This document shows, one piece after another, positions 21,572 to 31,619 of a stretch of 64,000 bases of DNA (position 1 is its first letter; every line of letters starts with the position of its first letter). The DNA is taken from the NCBI RefSeq assembly GCF_031143425.1, contig NC_090449.1:781518684-781582683 (forward strand), read 5' to 3'. The notes under the pieces were generated by a model. That model was not told where the DNA came from and searched no databases. It saw only the letters and a program-made list of their open reading frames with translations. This DNA is from Pleurodeles waltl (lineage: Eukaryota > Chordata > Amphibia > Caudata > Salamandridae). A program made the position numbers and the translations under genes.

Positions 21572-21770
21572 AACCGTGCCACGTTTTCTGCCTTTCAGCG
21601 ATGCACGAATAAAAGGAACACTCACTGAGAAAGAAAGTGATGACATTTTACAATCAGCAGTATCACCGTCAGTTCGATTGGACACTACAGAACCTGAACT
21701 CCTTTTTCAGGGCCACACGATACCTGGGACTAACCGTTATAATCTACGACCAAGAATAAAGGACAAATAA
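21492..21770 (+). CDS. Small ORF overlapping the pol end; accessory ORF or shifted Pol tail
   Basis: A 92-codon frame, different from pol, starts at ATG 21492, overlaps the last 80 bases of pol and ends at 21770. It ends in GTNRYNLRPRIKDK; a similar R-Y-N-L-R-P-R tail is often seen at the C-terminus of retroelement Pol or Gag proteins. Two readings are possible. A one-base indel near 21500-21570 may have cut the true pol end, this being its former tail. Or it may be a separate ORF. The pol stop at 21571 follows a normal IN C-terminal domain, so I cannot decide. Confidence 0.4.
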   Translation: MGPIAKGYPYLCHMTGGSRKVSQTQTETVPRFLPFSDARIKGTLTEKESDDILQSAVSPSVRLDTTEPELLFQGHTIPGTNRYNLRPRIKDK

Positions 21771-21772
21771 AA

Positions 21773-21795
21773 CAGTTTACTTTTCTTCCCTTTAG
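21773..21795 (+). promoter_or_regulatory. Candidate splice acceptor for env mRNA
   Basis: A pyrimidine-rich tract (TTTACTTTTCTTCCCTTTAG) ends in AG at 21795, after pol and about 220 bases before the env ATG. A short upstream ATG (21814) follows within six codons of a stop. Confidence 0.55.
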
Positions 21796-22018
21796 CAAAG
21801 TTCTCCAATATGGAAAATTATTTTTGAATGACTTTTTGTTTTTTTGTGTTTTTCGAACCTCCATCCGGGTTCAGCCGTAGGATCGTGGCTGAAAAGACTT
21901 AGGGGGGTAGCCTGTGGACACAAGGTCTACAGGTCTGGTTTGTTCTAGGGCGGCCTGGAACATTCAGAACACTCCTAAGTGAAGTAAACCAACCGCCACG
22001 AACGGCAACGGTTAGAGG

Positions 22019-23525
22019 ATGGAATCTTTCCAAAATGGAGAACATGTTGAAAGACTGAGTTTCAAGAAGAGAATATGTGAAACGATAACCAGGAAACGGT
22101 TTTTGCTGCTGTGCATTTTTATGTTATTTAGTATACTTATGTTTTTTATAGGATATGTTTTATTCTGTTTTAACGTGATATTGGCACCCACTACCTCGTC
22201 TACACCTCCTCCTTCCACTGTTTCCCCACATTCTTTTCAACTCCTCCCTAAACATGAATCTGCTAGGAGACTAGAGTTCATTAATAACTCCTTCATCCAG
22301 CTTTTGCACCAACACCAACTAGTGATAAATACAACTAACTGTTGGGTGTGTGGCCTTATGCCTCACACAGCAGATAAAGGTATCCCTTATCTGATCCTGC
22401 CTTTCAGCCACAATGGTTCCGTGTGGGCATTCAGAATGATATTCATCTATGCACACTACCCCCTACGTTTTGCGGAAGACAACCCTAAGAAAAGTGCTTT
22501 AGTTAAAGGTATCATAGACATGATGAAGGACAATATCTTCTACAAGACCATTCCCAGAGATGAGACAATAGCATATATAGGATGGAACATGACCGGATAT
22601 GAAGCCACAATGAGTGAGAAACAGCAAGCTAAGATATCTTCCCTGATTTGGGTTGTACCCCATCAGGGTCACCTGTGTCTGCAAGGTACTGGCAAGAATC
22701 CCAGAGCTCAGCTAGGGGAAAGCGTCTGCACTGAGACATATGTCTTCGCATCTCAGACCTTCCCCCCGCTCTTGGCAGCTAAGGGTACCTATTTCATCTG
22801 CCATGATAGAGCCTTTACATGGTTGCCCCCTGACTTTTCGGGCACATGCTTCGTTTCGTTCCTGTTGCCCCCTACCTACACAGCAGCGGCAGATTACCAC
22901 AAGACGAGGATAGTTAGAGGCGTCTTCAGTGAAGAAGACACTGCAGGACAAGAATTGGGACTTCGTAAAGGGTTTTCTGCCGTTCTGGGGACAAATAGGA
23001 AACAGCAGGAGCATAAGGCAATTGATAAGAGTGGTTGAATCCACCGTGGCTGAAACCGCTGGTGCCCTTGGTAACTTGACTGCTGAGCTCCAGTCGGATC
23101 GTCTTATGACCCTTCAGAACAGGGTCGCATTAGATGTCATACTTGCAGACCGGGGTGGAGTATGTACATTGATCCAATCGAGTTGCTGTGTTTTTGTCCC
23201 AGATAACGCTCCAACAGTATACCAGGCCATCTCCAAACTGCATAGAATTTCCGAATCTATTCATTTAGATAGAGGAGATTGGTCATTAATGGGATGGTTC
23301 TGGGAACTGATATCAGCATGGGGATGGAAGATTCTGATGGTCATTGGGATGATCTTGGCCATTCTTTTCCTGTTCTGTCTATGCGTGCAGTGTGCTCCTG
23401 CGATATGTGGCCTCTGTGTTACATCATGCATAAGGAAACCTGCACCAAGAGACGAGCTAAATACTAGGATGATGTTACAGCAACATCTCAACGACTTTAG
23501 AAACATAGACCTGGACTCAGATTAG
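22019..23525 (+). pseudogene. env: ERV-A env (gamma-type), one frameshift at the SU/TM junction
   Basis: The surface unit starts at ATG 22019. About 40 mostly polar and basic residues precede a strong hydrophobic segment (about 22100-22190), so the signal sequence is internal and long. A C-W-V-C motif (22340-22351) matches the isomerase-type CxxC of gamma-like Env. A furin-like R-I-V-R stands near 22907-22918. The frame is then lost between about 22920 and 22970; it ends at 23038, while the transmembrane unit is read from an overlapping frame (22929-23525). That part has an immunosuppressive-domain-like stretch and C-x6-C-C with Cys codons at 23163, 23184 and 23187. A membrane anchor (ILMVIGMILAILFLFCLCV, near 23330-23385) and a cytoplasmic tail of about 45 residues follow. 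Several N-glycosylation sites are present. Cell entry by this copy would be blocked by the frameshift. Confidence 0.9.
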
Positions 23526-23557
23526 CATGAGAATAGGTTTATTGCCTATGTAAGGGC

Positions 23558-23567
23558 AAAAGGAGGG
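23558..23567 (+). promoter_or_regulatory. Polypurine tract of ERV-A
   Basis: AAAAGGAGGG followed by TT and then the LTR start TGTGG at 23570. The purine run extends back to 23552 with a single C. Confidence 0.85.
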
Positions 23568-23569
23568 TT

Positions 23570-24445
23570 TGTGGTTCTAAAAATTCTGGACCCATGTAAT
23601 TTACTTTGCCACAGCAGTACGATTTTAGTATCAAAAGACCGATAATGACTAGTACACTAAGCATGAGCATTTTCGCTCAATTCCAGCAGCGTTTTCACCT
23701 CGAAATCGCCATTTTCGTCCTGCACTCGTGGCTCCCATTTTATACACGGCATCCATTTTTAAAAGTTGCCCTCACATAGGCTTATAATACAGTCAGATTT
23801 GATTCCAAGGACACGTACACCTTGATTGACTTTTCTCGGACCTGGGCAAGCTGGAACCATTGCCTCAGGCCAAACCTGTTTGGTCAGTCCCTCTCCCAGT
23901 GGCCGAATCAGATAGCATCAAGGCACACCATGCCATAAAACCCTTATCGCTCACACACCCTGCCTAATCTTGCTCACACCTGCACCTGCTCTTTTCTTCT
24001 TCTTACTTTACGAGGGGGAGGTGCCCGTTTTTATTGGGGGTCCACACTTATCTGATGTAAAATACTAGGCCTTGACGGGTAATTTATTATGGGTTGGATG
24101 ACATGAAATATGAGGTTTCATCATGACACGGTTTTTTCCTTTGTAGTGAAAACATATGAATGACCAACCAAAATGTCAAGAATGTTTGCCTGAAGCTTAA
24201 AAAACTGTATATAAGGAAACCTGACTTTGCATTGAAACACAGTCTCCTGAGAACATACAAACCGTGCTGTTGTACTTCTAGGACGCTTGTTACTTGGTTG
24301 CAGCCAATAAATTCGATCTTTGACTTCACCTAGAAGACTCTGAGTTTCTGTGGTCTGAATCAGGAAAGTACCCGAGGTCTTTGGGTGTACCCTGGCACCG
24401 CTGGGTTACCGGATCAGTACCGGTTCTGAAAAACCCAGTACCTCA
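23570..24445 (+). repeat. 3' LTR of ERV-A
   Basis: 876 bases, TGTGG...CCTCA, followed by GCTA. It keeps the TATA box found in the 5' copy and an intact AATAAA at 24306-24311. About 13 substitutions and two small indels separate it from the 5' LTR. Confidence 0.95.
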
Positions 24446-24449
24446 GCTA
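24446..24449 (+). repeat. 3' target-site duplication GCTA
   Basis: Matches 14189-14192 exactly. Confidence 0.85.
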
Positions 24450-24825
24450 GTTGCAAAATGTTCTCCTTGAGAACAAACAAATCTTTGACGGAGCACTCAC
24501 TGTTCCGTCCTCCAAAACCCACTAACAGCACTGCTCTAACAGGCTGTTCAAAACCTCCACATATAAACTTTATGCTTTTCTTCCTCTCACTTACAGAGAT
24601 TAAAACTGTAGTCACTCCTATGTTGAGCAAAAGGCATAACCCCCTCAGTAGCATTCCCTCCAAGTAACACCTGGGCAGCTGGTGGGCTATACCGCTATTG
24701 AAATCAGCTACAAAGGACTTTTTTTTTTTTTTTACTACAAATTGATAAACAGCTTCTTCGACAGGGTCGCAACTAAAAACAACAAAGCTCTACGCTGAAA
24801 ATCTTGAATTAGCTAGGGGGGCACC
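24450..24825. other. Flanking DNA after ERV-A
   Basis: This is the continuation of the pre-insertion locus. It holds a T-run near 24719-24734; no gene is seen. Confidence 0.4.
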
Positions 24826-25203
24826 CAGGGGCATAACTCTTGGGGGGTGGGGTTACACACTCCAAAAATGTTATTCTTTAGTAAACTGTTGTGTACAAGT
24901 GCTTTCAGTTGGATAATGTGAAATCGCTGCTGGAGTACACCGGGATTTTAACAAGGTCAAACTGATAAAAGCACAAACACACGCTCTCGTCTATGTTTGA
25001 AGGCCTTAAGAATGTTGATTAGTTTGAAAAATACAGCATTTTAAGTACCCCTAGCAATCTCCACTCCTCTCTCTTTCCACTGCCCCTTAAGTCCCCTCAT
25101 GGCCTACTTCTGATATGTGTTTAAGCAAGATGTCCCAGCGTGATTTTTGGGACATCTGAAGCTCACATGCCCCTCAAGTCATACTGACTAAGCTACACCC
25201 CTG
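24826..25203. mobile_element. Short non-autonomous hAT-like element
   Basis: 378 bases with imperfect terminal inverted repeats: CAGGGGCATAACT at the left and the complement of CAGGGGTGTAGCT at the right. The flanks form an 8-bp duplication with two transitions (GGGGCACC at 24818-24825, AGGGCATC at 25204-25211). TIRs starting CAGGGG and 8-bp duplications are typical of hAT transposons. No coding capacity. Confidence 0.6.
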
Positions 25204-26219
25204 AGGGCATCATCAGAATCCATCAAAAATGGAAGCAGAGGCATATGCTGTCTTGGAACTACATGAGATGGGTTTTGAAACCCAGGTAGAGAAGATCAGA
25301 ACTGTGATGGGAGGCACTACAAATAATCAGGTCTAAAAAAGTGGCCATATTGTGAAGTCTCACTGTATAGGTGTTTTTCAAGGTATGGGAGACTGAATTA
25401 ATTTGTACATGCTGCAGCCAAAGTCTGTAGTAATATCCTGGAATTCAACAGTAAAAAAAACACCCTTCAAACCATAAAACGGGCCCACAAACAGCCCAAA
25501 AAAAAAACGAGCCCAAACACTCATCTGTCAGACCAGCTCTTCTGGCACAGCCAGATATTCCAATAGGCGAGTCTGACCCTGCAAACAAACTCTAGGTCCC
25601 CATTGACCCTAGGAGCTAATGGCCAAGATTCAATAAAGTTCTAAGTGAGTGTACACAGAAATTCAATTTTTTTATGCTTCAAATTGACTCATCTGGGGAA
25701 AATAAGGAAGAAACCCATAGTTTGTTTTTTATTTATTTTAAAACTTTTCTTCTGTCTAACACTAACCTTAAAAAAAAAAAAAATAGCTCGTCTCCCTTTT
25801 GGTTGAAAAAAAATGTTTTTTTGAATGCTCGGAGGTATAGCTGTCTTTGTCTCTGCGAAATACAGAAATTCATTATGAAACACCATCCTGTAACAGTAGA
25901 GGCCTCATAATCCTCCCAGGAAAAGCGTACATTAACCTGGAGATTTGTCAACAGAATGGCTCTGGCGTTTACTCGTGTTCTTATAGAACAAATAAAGTAC
26001 GATCGCTACACTATAACCTTTAATGAAGACATGGAACTTAGAGAAATACAAATAAATCAGAAAGGTGCCAGGCTGCTAACAGTAACTAGAAACTACAGCA
26101 GCCAACATCACCTGACCCAGACAATTTAGGTTCCAATTTTGTTTTGTAAAAACTGCATAAATGTATATCAATATAAACGTGAATAAATAGCAAATACATC
26201 ATATCAAATGTAGCAAAAC
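25204..26219. other. Non-coding AT-rich DNA
   Basis: Homopolymer A runs near 25450, 25500 and 25771; no open frame above 80 codons and no repeat family recognised. Confidence 0.4.
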
Positions 26220-26732
26220 CAGTGGCGGCTCGCGGGCGTTACAGGGGAGGGGCAGCATGTGGGGGGGAGGAGCCAGGTGTGGGGGGGTGAATATTAATAA
26301 AATAAAAAATTAAATAAACTTACCTGCACACCGTTGTCCGCCGCACTGCTCCTCCATCTCCTCAGCAGGCAACAGGCACAGAGCAGCATCAGGATTGACT
26401 GGGAGTGCCCAGCCAGGGCTCTCTCAGGCAGAATGGAAGTCTTTGCCAGCTCCCTACAGCCTGGCAGCAGTGTGCTGGGCTGGAGAGCGCTTACTGCACA
26501 TGTGTGTTAGGCCTGCCCAAGATGGCCGGCCAAACACACATGCGCAGTGAGGGGAGTGCATTGTGCACTCCCCTCCTCCCTGTCATCCCTATTGCTCCGC
26601 TCCTTTAATGATGAATGGATAATAAACTTAGTTTATTATCCTTTCATTGTTAAAGGATATCCTGCAGTTGCTGTTGGCAAGGGGGGGGGGGGGGGGAGAC
26701 ACTCCTACGCCTTAGGGGAGGAGCTGCCACTG
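26220..26732. mobile_element. hAT-like MITE, copy 1, with central hairpin
   Basis: 513 bases between CAGTGGCGGCTC and GAGCTGCCACTG (12-base TIRs with one mismatch). It carries a central inverted repeat at about 26603-26657 (26-base arms, few mismatches, short loop) and a 16-G run at 26681-26696. It shares long stretches with the copy at 39791-40297. No matching 8-bp target duplication can be read (AGCAAAAC left, CATTTTAC right), so it may be eroded. Confidence 0.6.
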
Positions 26733-27089
26733 CATTTTACATATTAATTTCAACCAGTGGATTAAATTCCCTGGCTTGCAGAACTGCACAAATATAAAAG
26801 GTAGAGCCATTATTTTAGAAATGCGACAAAACACTCAACTATTGATAAATCCATTATTTTATAACTACAAACTAATACACAATTAAACCTTGATAAACTA
26901 AATATGTTAACAATTAAAATCTTTACTCTTAAATCAGTGACTCCTGAGTGATGTAATTTTAAGTTCGTAAGGTGCATTTGTAAAGGCAACAATTCCCTCT
27001 GTGCAGATATTTTCTGCATTTCAAAGTTTAGAGGAAAGGATAAGGTTGTGGATTTTTGTGCCTGGGCCAGATGCAATAGTAGGTTCACT
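26733..27089. other. Non-coding spacer between two hAT-like copies
   Basis: AT-rich; nothing recognised. Confidence 0.4.
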
Positions 27090-27638
27090 CAGCGGCAGCG
27101 GGCGCAAATGTCAAGGGGGTGTGGGGTGGGGTGTGGGGACGACGACAGGGGAAACAATGAAAAATAGTATTTTAAAAAACATTTACTGTTCCCACCTCCG
27201 CCAACTTCTGCTTCTTGTGGTGTCCCAGTATTCACTGGGGCACCGGCACAGGCTCCCCAGCAATCCTGGTGCTGTTTTAATGCTAAAGCTATCATGACAG
27301 CAGCACCTGGATTGGTCCGAGAGGCTTGGACTGCCACTCAGACACAGCCCTGTAGACTATGTAGTTTCTCCAGCTAGGCTGCTCAACACAGCTGGGCTGG
27401 AGAAACCTAAGGGCACCTGAGATGGCTGGCCAAACACACATGCACACTTAGGTGCACTCCCCCCCCACCCCCCCACACCTCCCATGACCCAGCACCACCC
27501 CTCTCTGCACTGCTGGCTGTGCCAGCAGCTGAAAAATAAAACAATAGTAAGCTATTGTTTTATTTTTCATCTCCTGGCTCTTAGCTGGGGGGTGGGTGGG
27601 GGAATGCTCCTACGCCATTGCAGCGGAGCCACACCTAG
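27090..27638. mobile_element. hAT-like MITE, copy 2, diverged, with a different hairpin
   Basis: Internal stretches (GCTGGGCTGGAGA, GGCTGGCCAAACACACATG) match the other copies. The left end resembles CAGCGGCAGCGGGCG and the right end reads GCGGAGCCACAC, so both TIRs are worn. In the place of the hairpin is an unrelated one: 17-base perfect arms at 27531-27547 and 27552-27568. Limits are approximate. Confidence 0.5.
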
Positions 27639-30600
27639 GTTGTTTCCACTTATATGCAAGTTAACATCAGTCAAAGGAAGTACAACAAATTTCCTGGATC
27701 GAAATGGGAATGCATCAGCCCGATATTTGATTGATGGGAAGGTCCTTAGGCAGAGGAAGACATTTTCCCAGTAGAGAAACACCAAAAAAATAGGTCATCC
27801 ACAAAGCATGTCATACAAGAAGCCTATATAGGGACTGAAGAGGGAGATCCTGATTTACAAAGATTTGGTTTGAGTAGCTGTAACTTACTCAAATACATTT
27901 TCCCCACCCATAACCAAAGCTGAGATTGATTCCAAACAATCAATTTATTGGCAATAGTAAATGTCCAGGATGCAAACAAGATTTCCAGGGGCAAGTTACT
28001 AAAGTGATGGAAAGGTGATTACATGCTACATGATGAAGTCTTTTGATAGACCTCTGCCACTTTTACTGGCCATTACTATTGTAATGGGCCATTAAAATCA
28101 ATTTAAGTTACTGCTGCTGATTACAGTAGTGCTTCCAGGTTTTACCACAGTTATTAAATACACTTTGGGTTACATCCCTTTCCATAATGCTAATTCAAAG
28201 CGAGAACCTCTAAGTGGTAACTTTATATTAATGTGTCTGTTTCACCTGTATTTTACTAAAGTGCTTTGTCTTTCTTTTGCACATGAGCAGAGCAAACAAA
28301 GCATCGATAACAGTAACTCAAATCTGAGATTCAGGTACAAATTATTGGGAATCTAAATATTCTGAGCACATGCAGCATGTAACAGTTCAGGCAAAACTGC
28401 ATTCAATATAGAGAGGCAGTAATCAAAAGGGATCCAACTCCCAAGGAAACTCTTTGGATCCTTAGTATGAAGGGGAGAGTGGGGTCTTTGAAATCAAGCT
28501 GGCTAGTATTAGTTTATGAAGATGAGTGACCTTGTAGTTGTATGCTCCTATGGGAGAATCTTAAAGTTTGTTCTGCTGCTGATGGGAGCTGGTATAATTT
28601 TAACACTGAAAGGATGTGTTCATGCAAGCTATATATAAAACAATTATATCCCAAGTGCCTTTCACAGAACATTTTTATATACAGTCATTATAACCCAATC
28701 AAAACTGGTACTCATTTTACCATCCTCAGAAGGATGAACAAGCAGGGACTCCAGCTTGGGACCTGTAGATCACAACAGCGAGCGCTCAACTTGCTGATCT
28801 ATGTTTCTATTTGTATTTCTCACTCTCGAAATAACAGTAAGAGGTAGAATATGAGGGCTTGCACATAGTACATCAACTTGATGAGTGGGACTGTACTGGC
28901 TACAATCGTTTACAGTAGTCCTGGTAGTCACAAATATCAATTTTGACTAGCAAATGAATAGTGAATTGGCTGAGAAACAGCTGTATTCATGAGATGCTGA
29001 GCACTGAATATAAAAAAATAAAAAAAGAACAGCACAGAATTGAACAGTTTTCAAGTGGGTCTTCATTTGTAGACTTTCTTTCATAGTTTTTGTCTCAAAC
29101 GTTCAGTCTAAAACTAGCAAACTCTAGGCAAATGATTCTGAAACTGTATAGCAAGACTTTCTGGCTCAAATTTAAGAACCTGTCTTCGGGTTGTTCAACA
29201 CAAGCACAAATGGTGCCTTGTAGTTAAGGAGAGAAGGTGGACATTTGGGGCAGGAGTGAGAAATAGACAGAATGTCCTAAAAATGCCACATTTTTCTTCA
29301 TAAAATGGTGCTACGTAGGTCAACCTCATTTAGGCTTCGGCTCCTTTTGGCTTAGTAACCCTTAAACCATAGGGTTAAGACATTGTAAATCACATCTTGG
29401 ATCATCCAAGAGGAATATTTAGTATCATTTTCAATTGTCCATTTGATGGAGTCTTTCGCCTCCACTGGAATGAATAAGCGACTTTGTAATATTTTAAAAA
29501 GATCAGTTAATCATCACAGTTTGTCACTTTCAATTAGCAATGTCCGTTGCACATAAAGCAATCCTTCTTTGTTTTTTATTGTAGCATATATATTTCAGAT
29601 TTCTTTTTCCAGCGCTCGAGTGTGCAGCTCCCTTGTCAGTGCACCAACTATTTCTAAATGTAGCAACAATTTTGGAACAGTACTGTATATGGTGTATCAC
29701 CGATTCACTGTTGTAAGATGGTCACACCATTTACAATGAACAGTGTAGTCATCTTATTTTTTTTAACTTGGTTGATAAGGACTTTTGTAATAATGTGCAA
29801 AGTATAGGAATTTCTAAAATATTAATCCTATGTGTTGTCCATTTTGCAATACTCATTCCCTTGGGGTTTAATTTTTTTAAATATAAAGGCAACTTTTTAA
29901 AAGCCAAAAAGTCTAACCAAAGGTGAGCATTAATATAAGTGAAAGCCACAGTTCAGTGAGAAAAACATATGATCCATTGACTGCTGGTAGCAATTTACCT
30001 TGATATTTGAAACACTTCTGCTGCGATGTTCCATGCCATTCGTCCCTTTCCTTCAAACATAAGCCGCTATTGTCATGTCACTGCTTGTGCCTATATGACA
30101 GAGGTGGGAGCCAAAGGCATAAAAAACGAAGGTGAATAATATTTAAATATAGTCACTCAAGGTTGAGGTCTCCATCACTAACTGGAGCCCGCACCTGCAT
30201 TGTCAATTCATGCTCTCTACAAAGAGAAAGGGACCAAGCCATTAGGCACTCTTTTACAGCATGTAGGCTGTTCACTGTAGTGTGCTGCAGTCCTCTGGTT
30301 TAATCAACAGCAGGGAGAAACAGAAGATGGTAAGAAGGTGTGCAAAACTCAACTGAAGGTAGATACGCAGCTGCAGGGAAGACAGACATGACCGCAAATG
30401 CTACTTTTTGATTCTGGGTTGAAGGAGGTAAAAGTGCATAACTTGGCTGTGCCATTACGTCTCTTAAAACATGAAATGAAGGGGTGGTTGTTTTCTGCTT
30501 AATCTAAGAAATGTTTTCATTTAAACATGGTGCACTGTGAGACATACGAGTAAAGTGCACAGATAAATGCAATGTTTCATGTATGCCATATTTTAGCATC

Positions 30601-31619
30601 GTTTTGAAAGAATGTTATAGTTTTTAGAAATGTTATTCTTGATAATCATTATATATTTGACATAAGAGAAGTATAGAATTAATTTTTCCTGAAATTGTAT
30701 TTGTGCTTAATTAGTCTGGCCAGAGTGAAGGTCCATATATTTTTTCTGTGTTCTAACCTTCCATGTGAAGTTTGCTTTTTGAATGTTTTTCTAAAGTTGC
30801 AGATGTCAGGATTTGAGACTGAGTTAATAGGGAGCTCTTCGTTTGGTAAAGAAAAGAAAGGCCTGGAGGAATGATTATTGAGGACAGAGGAGTATTCAGG
30901 GTCGGCAGCTGTAACTCTTGTAAAATTCCAAAATGCGAGGGTGTGCCAAGGTCACGTCGACACCGAAAACGTAAGGCTCAAATGTCAATTAACAACTTGA
31001 GATTTGCGATTATGTTTTTGAACTGCGAAAGGTATTTGCCTATGAGATCATTCTTGGAAAATCAAGATTTAAGTGTGATTTAGTTAGTAGTAGGCTTCAG
31101 ATTCCTTCTGTCTTTAGCTGAAAACAGACCTCACTGAGATACATCTTTAGAACTTTAATTTACATGTGGCTTCATGCTGCCATACCTCTTGATGGAAATT
31201 TCTTCAAATGTTTTGTCGTGCTGACTACTTTCCTGAACCCATAGAATATTAACAGTCAGAATTTTAAATCAAATGGTTTAGGCAGGAACTTGGATTTGAA
31301 CCCAGTGCATCAATTGTCTTTCCTTATTTTCTGCATTATCTCGATTGAATTAGTGGTCTTTTACATGTTAGTTAAATTTCATACTGTGCGACGCTTTGAT
31401 TTGCCTTCAGTTATGCTCTACAACTATACCATAGTTTTGAGACTCATATGTAAGTTTGACTTTGAGTCTGAAGTAGAGCCCTTTGAACTATACGTTGGTC
31501 TCTGGAATTTGATGTGTGCCCATCGAGTCATACTGTAATTAATTTGAATCATTTGATGCACTGTCTCCTCACCCTTCGGAACAGAGATGAAAAATTAAAT
31601 GGACCCTGGATTTAGAAAT
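27639..31619. other. Non-coding AT-rich DNA
   Basis: Almost 4 kb without a credible gene. Open frames stay at or below about 100 codons and show no domain pattern. There is no structured RNA or repeat that I can name. Confidence 0.4.

Larger units (their letters stand above)
14193..24445 (+). mobile_element. Nearly complete class I endogenous retrovirus (ERV-A)
   Basis: This 10.25-kb provirus has two LTRs, a primer-binding site, leader, gag, pol, env and a polypurine tract in order. It is flanked by a perfect 4-bp duplication (GCTA at 14189-14192 and 24446-24449), the length typical of gamma-, epsilon- and spumaretroviruses. Gag and pol share a frame separated by one UAG, as in gammaretroviruses. 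Env carries gamma-type CxxC and CX6CC motifs, yet the primer site is of tRNA-Lys1,2 type. By my hand alignment the LTRs differ at about 13 substitutions and two small indels in about 880 bases (about 1.5%), so the copy is fairly young. Lesions: two frameshifts in gag, one in env, and an RT active-site change. Confidence 0.95.
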
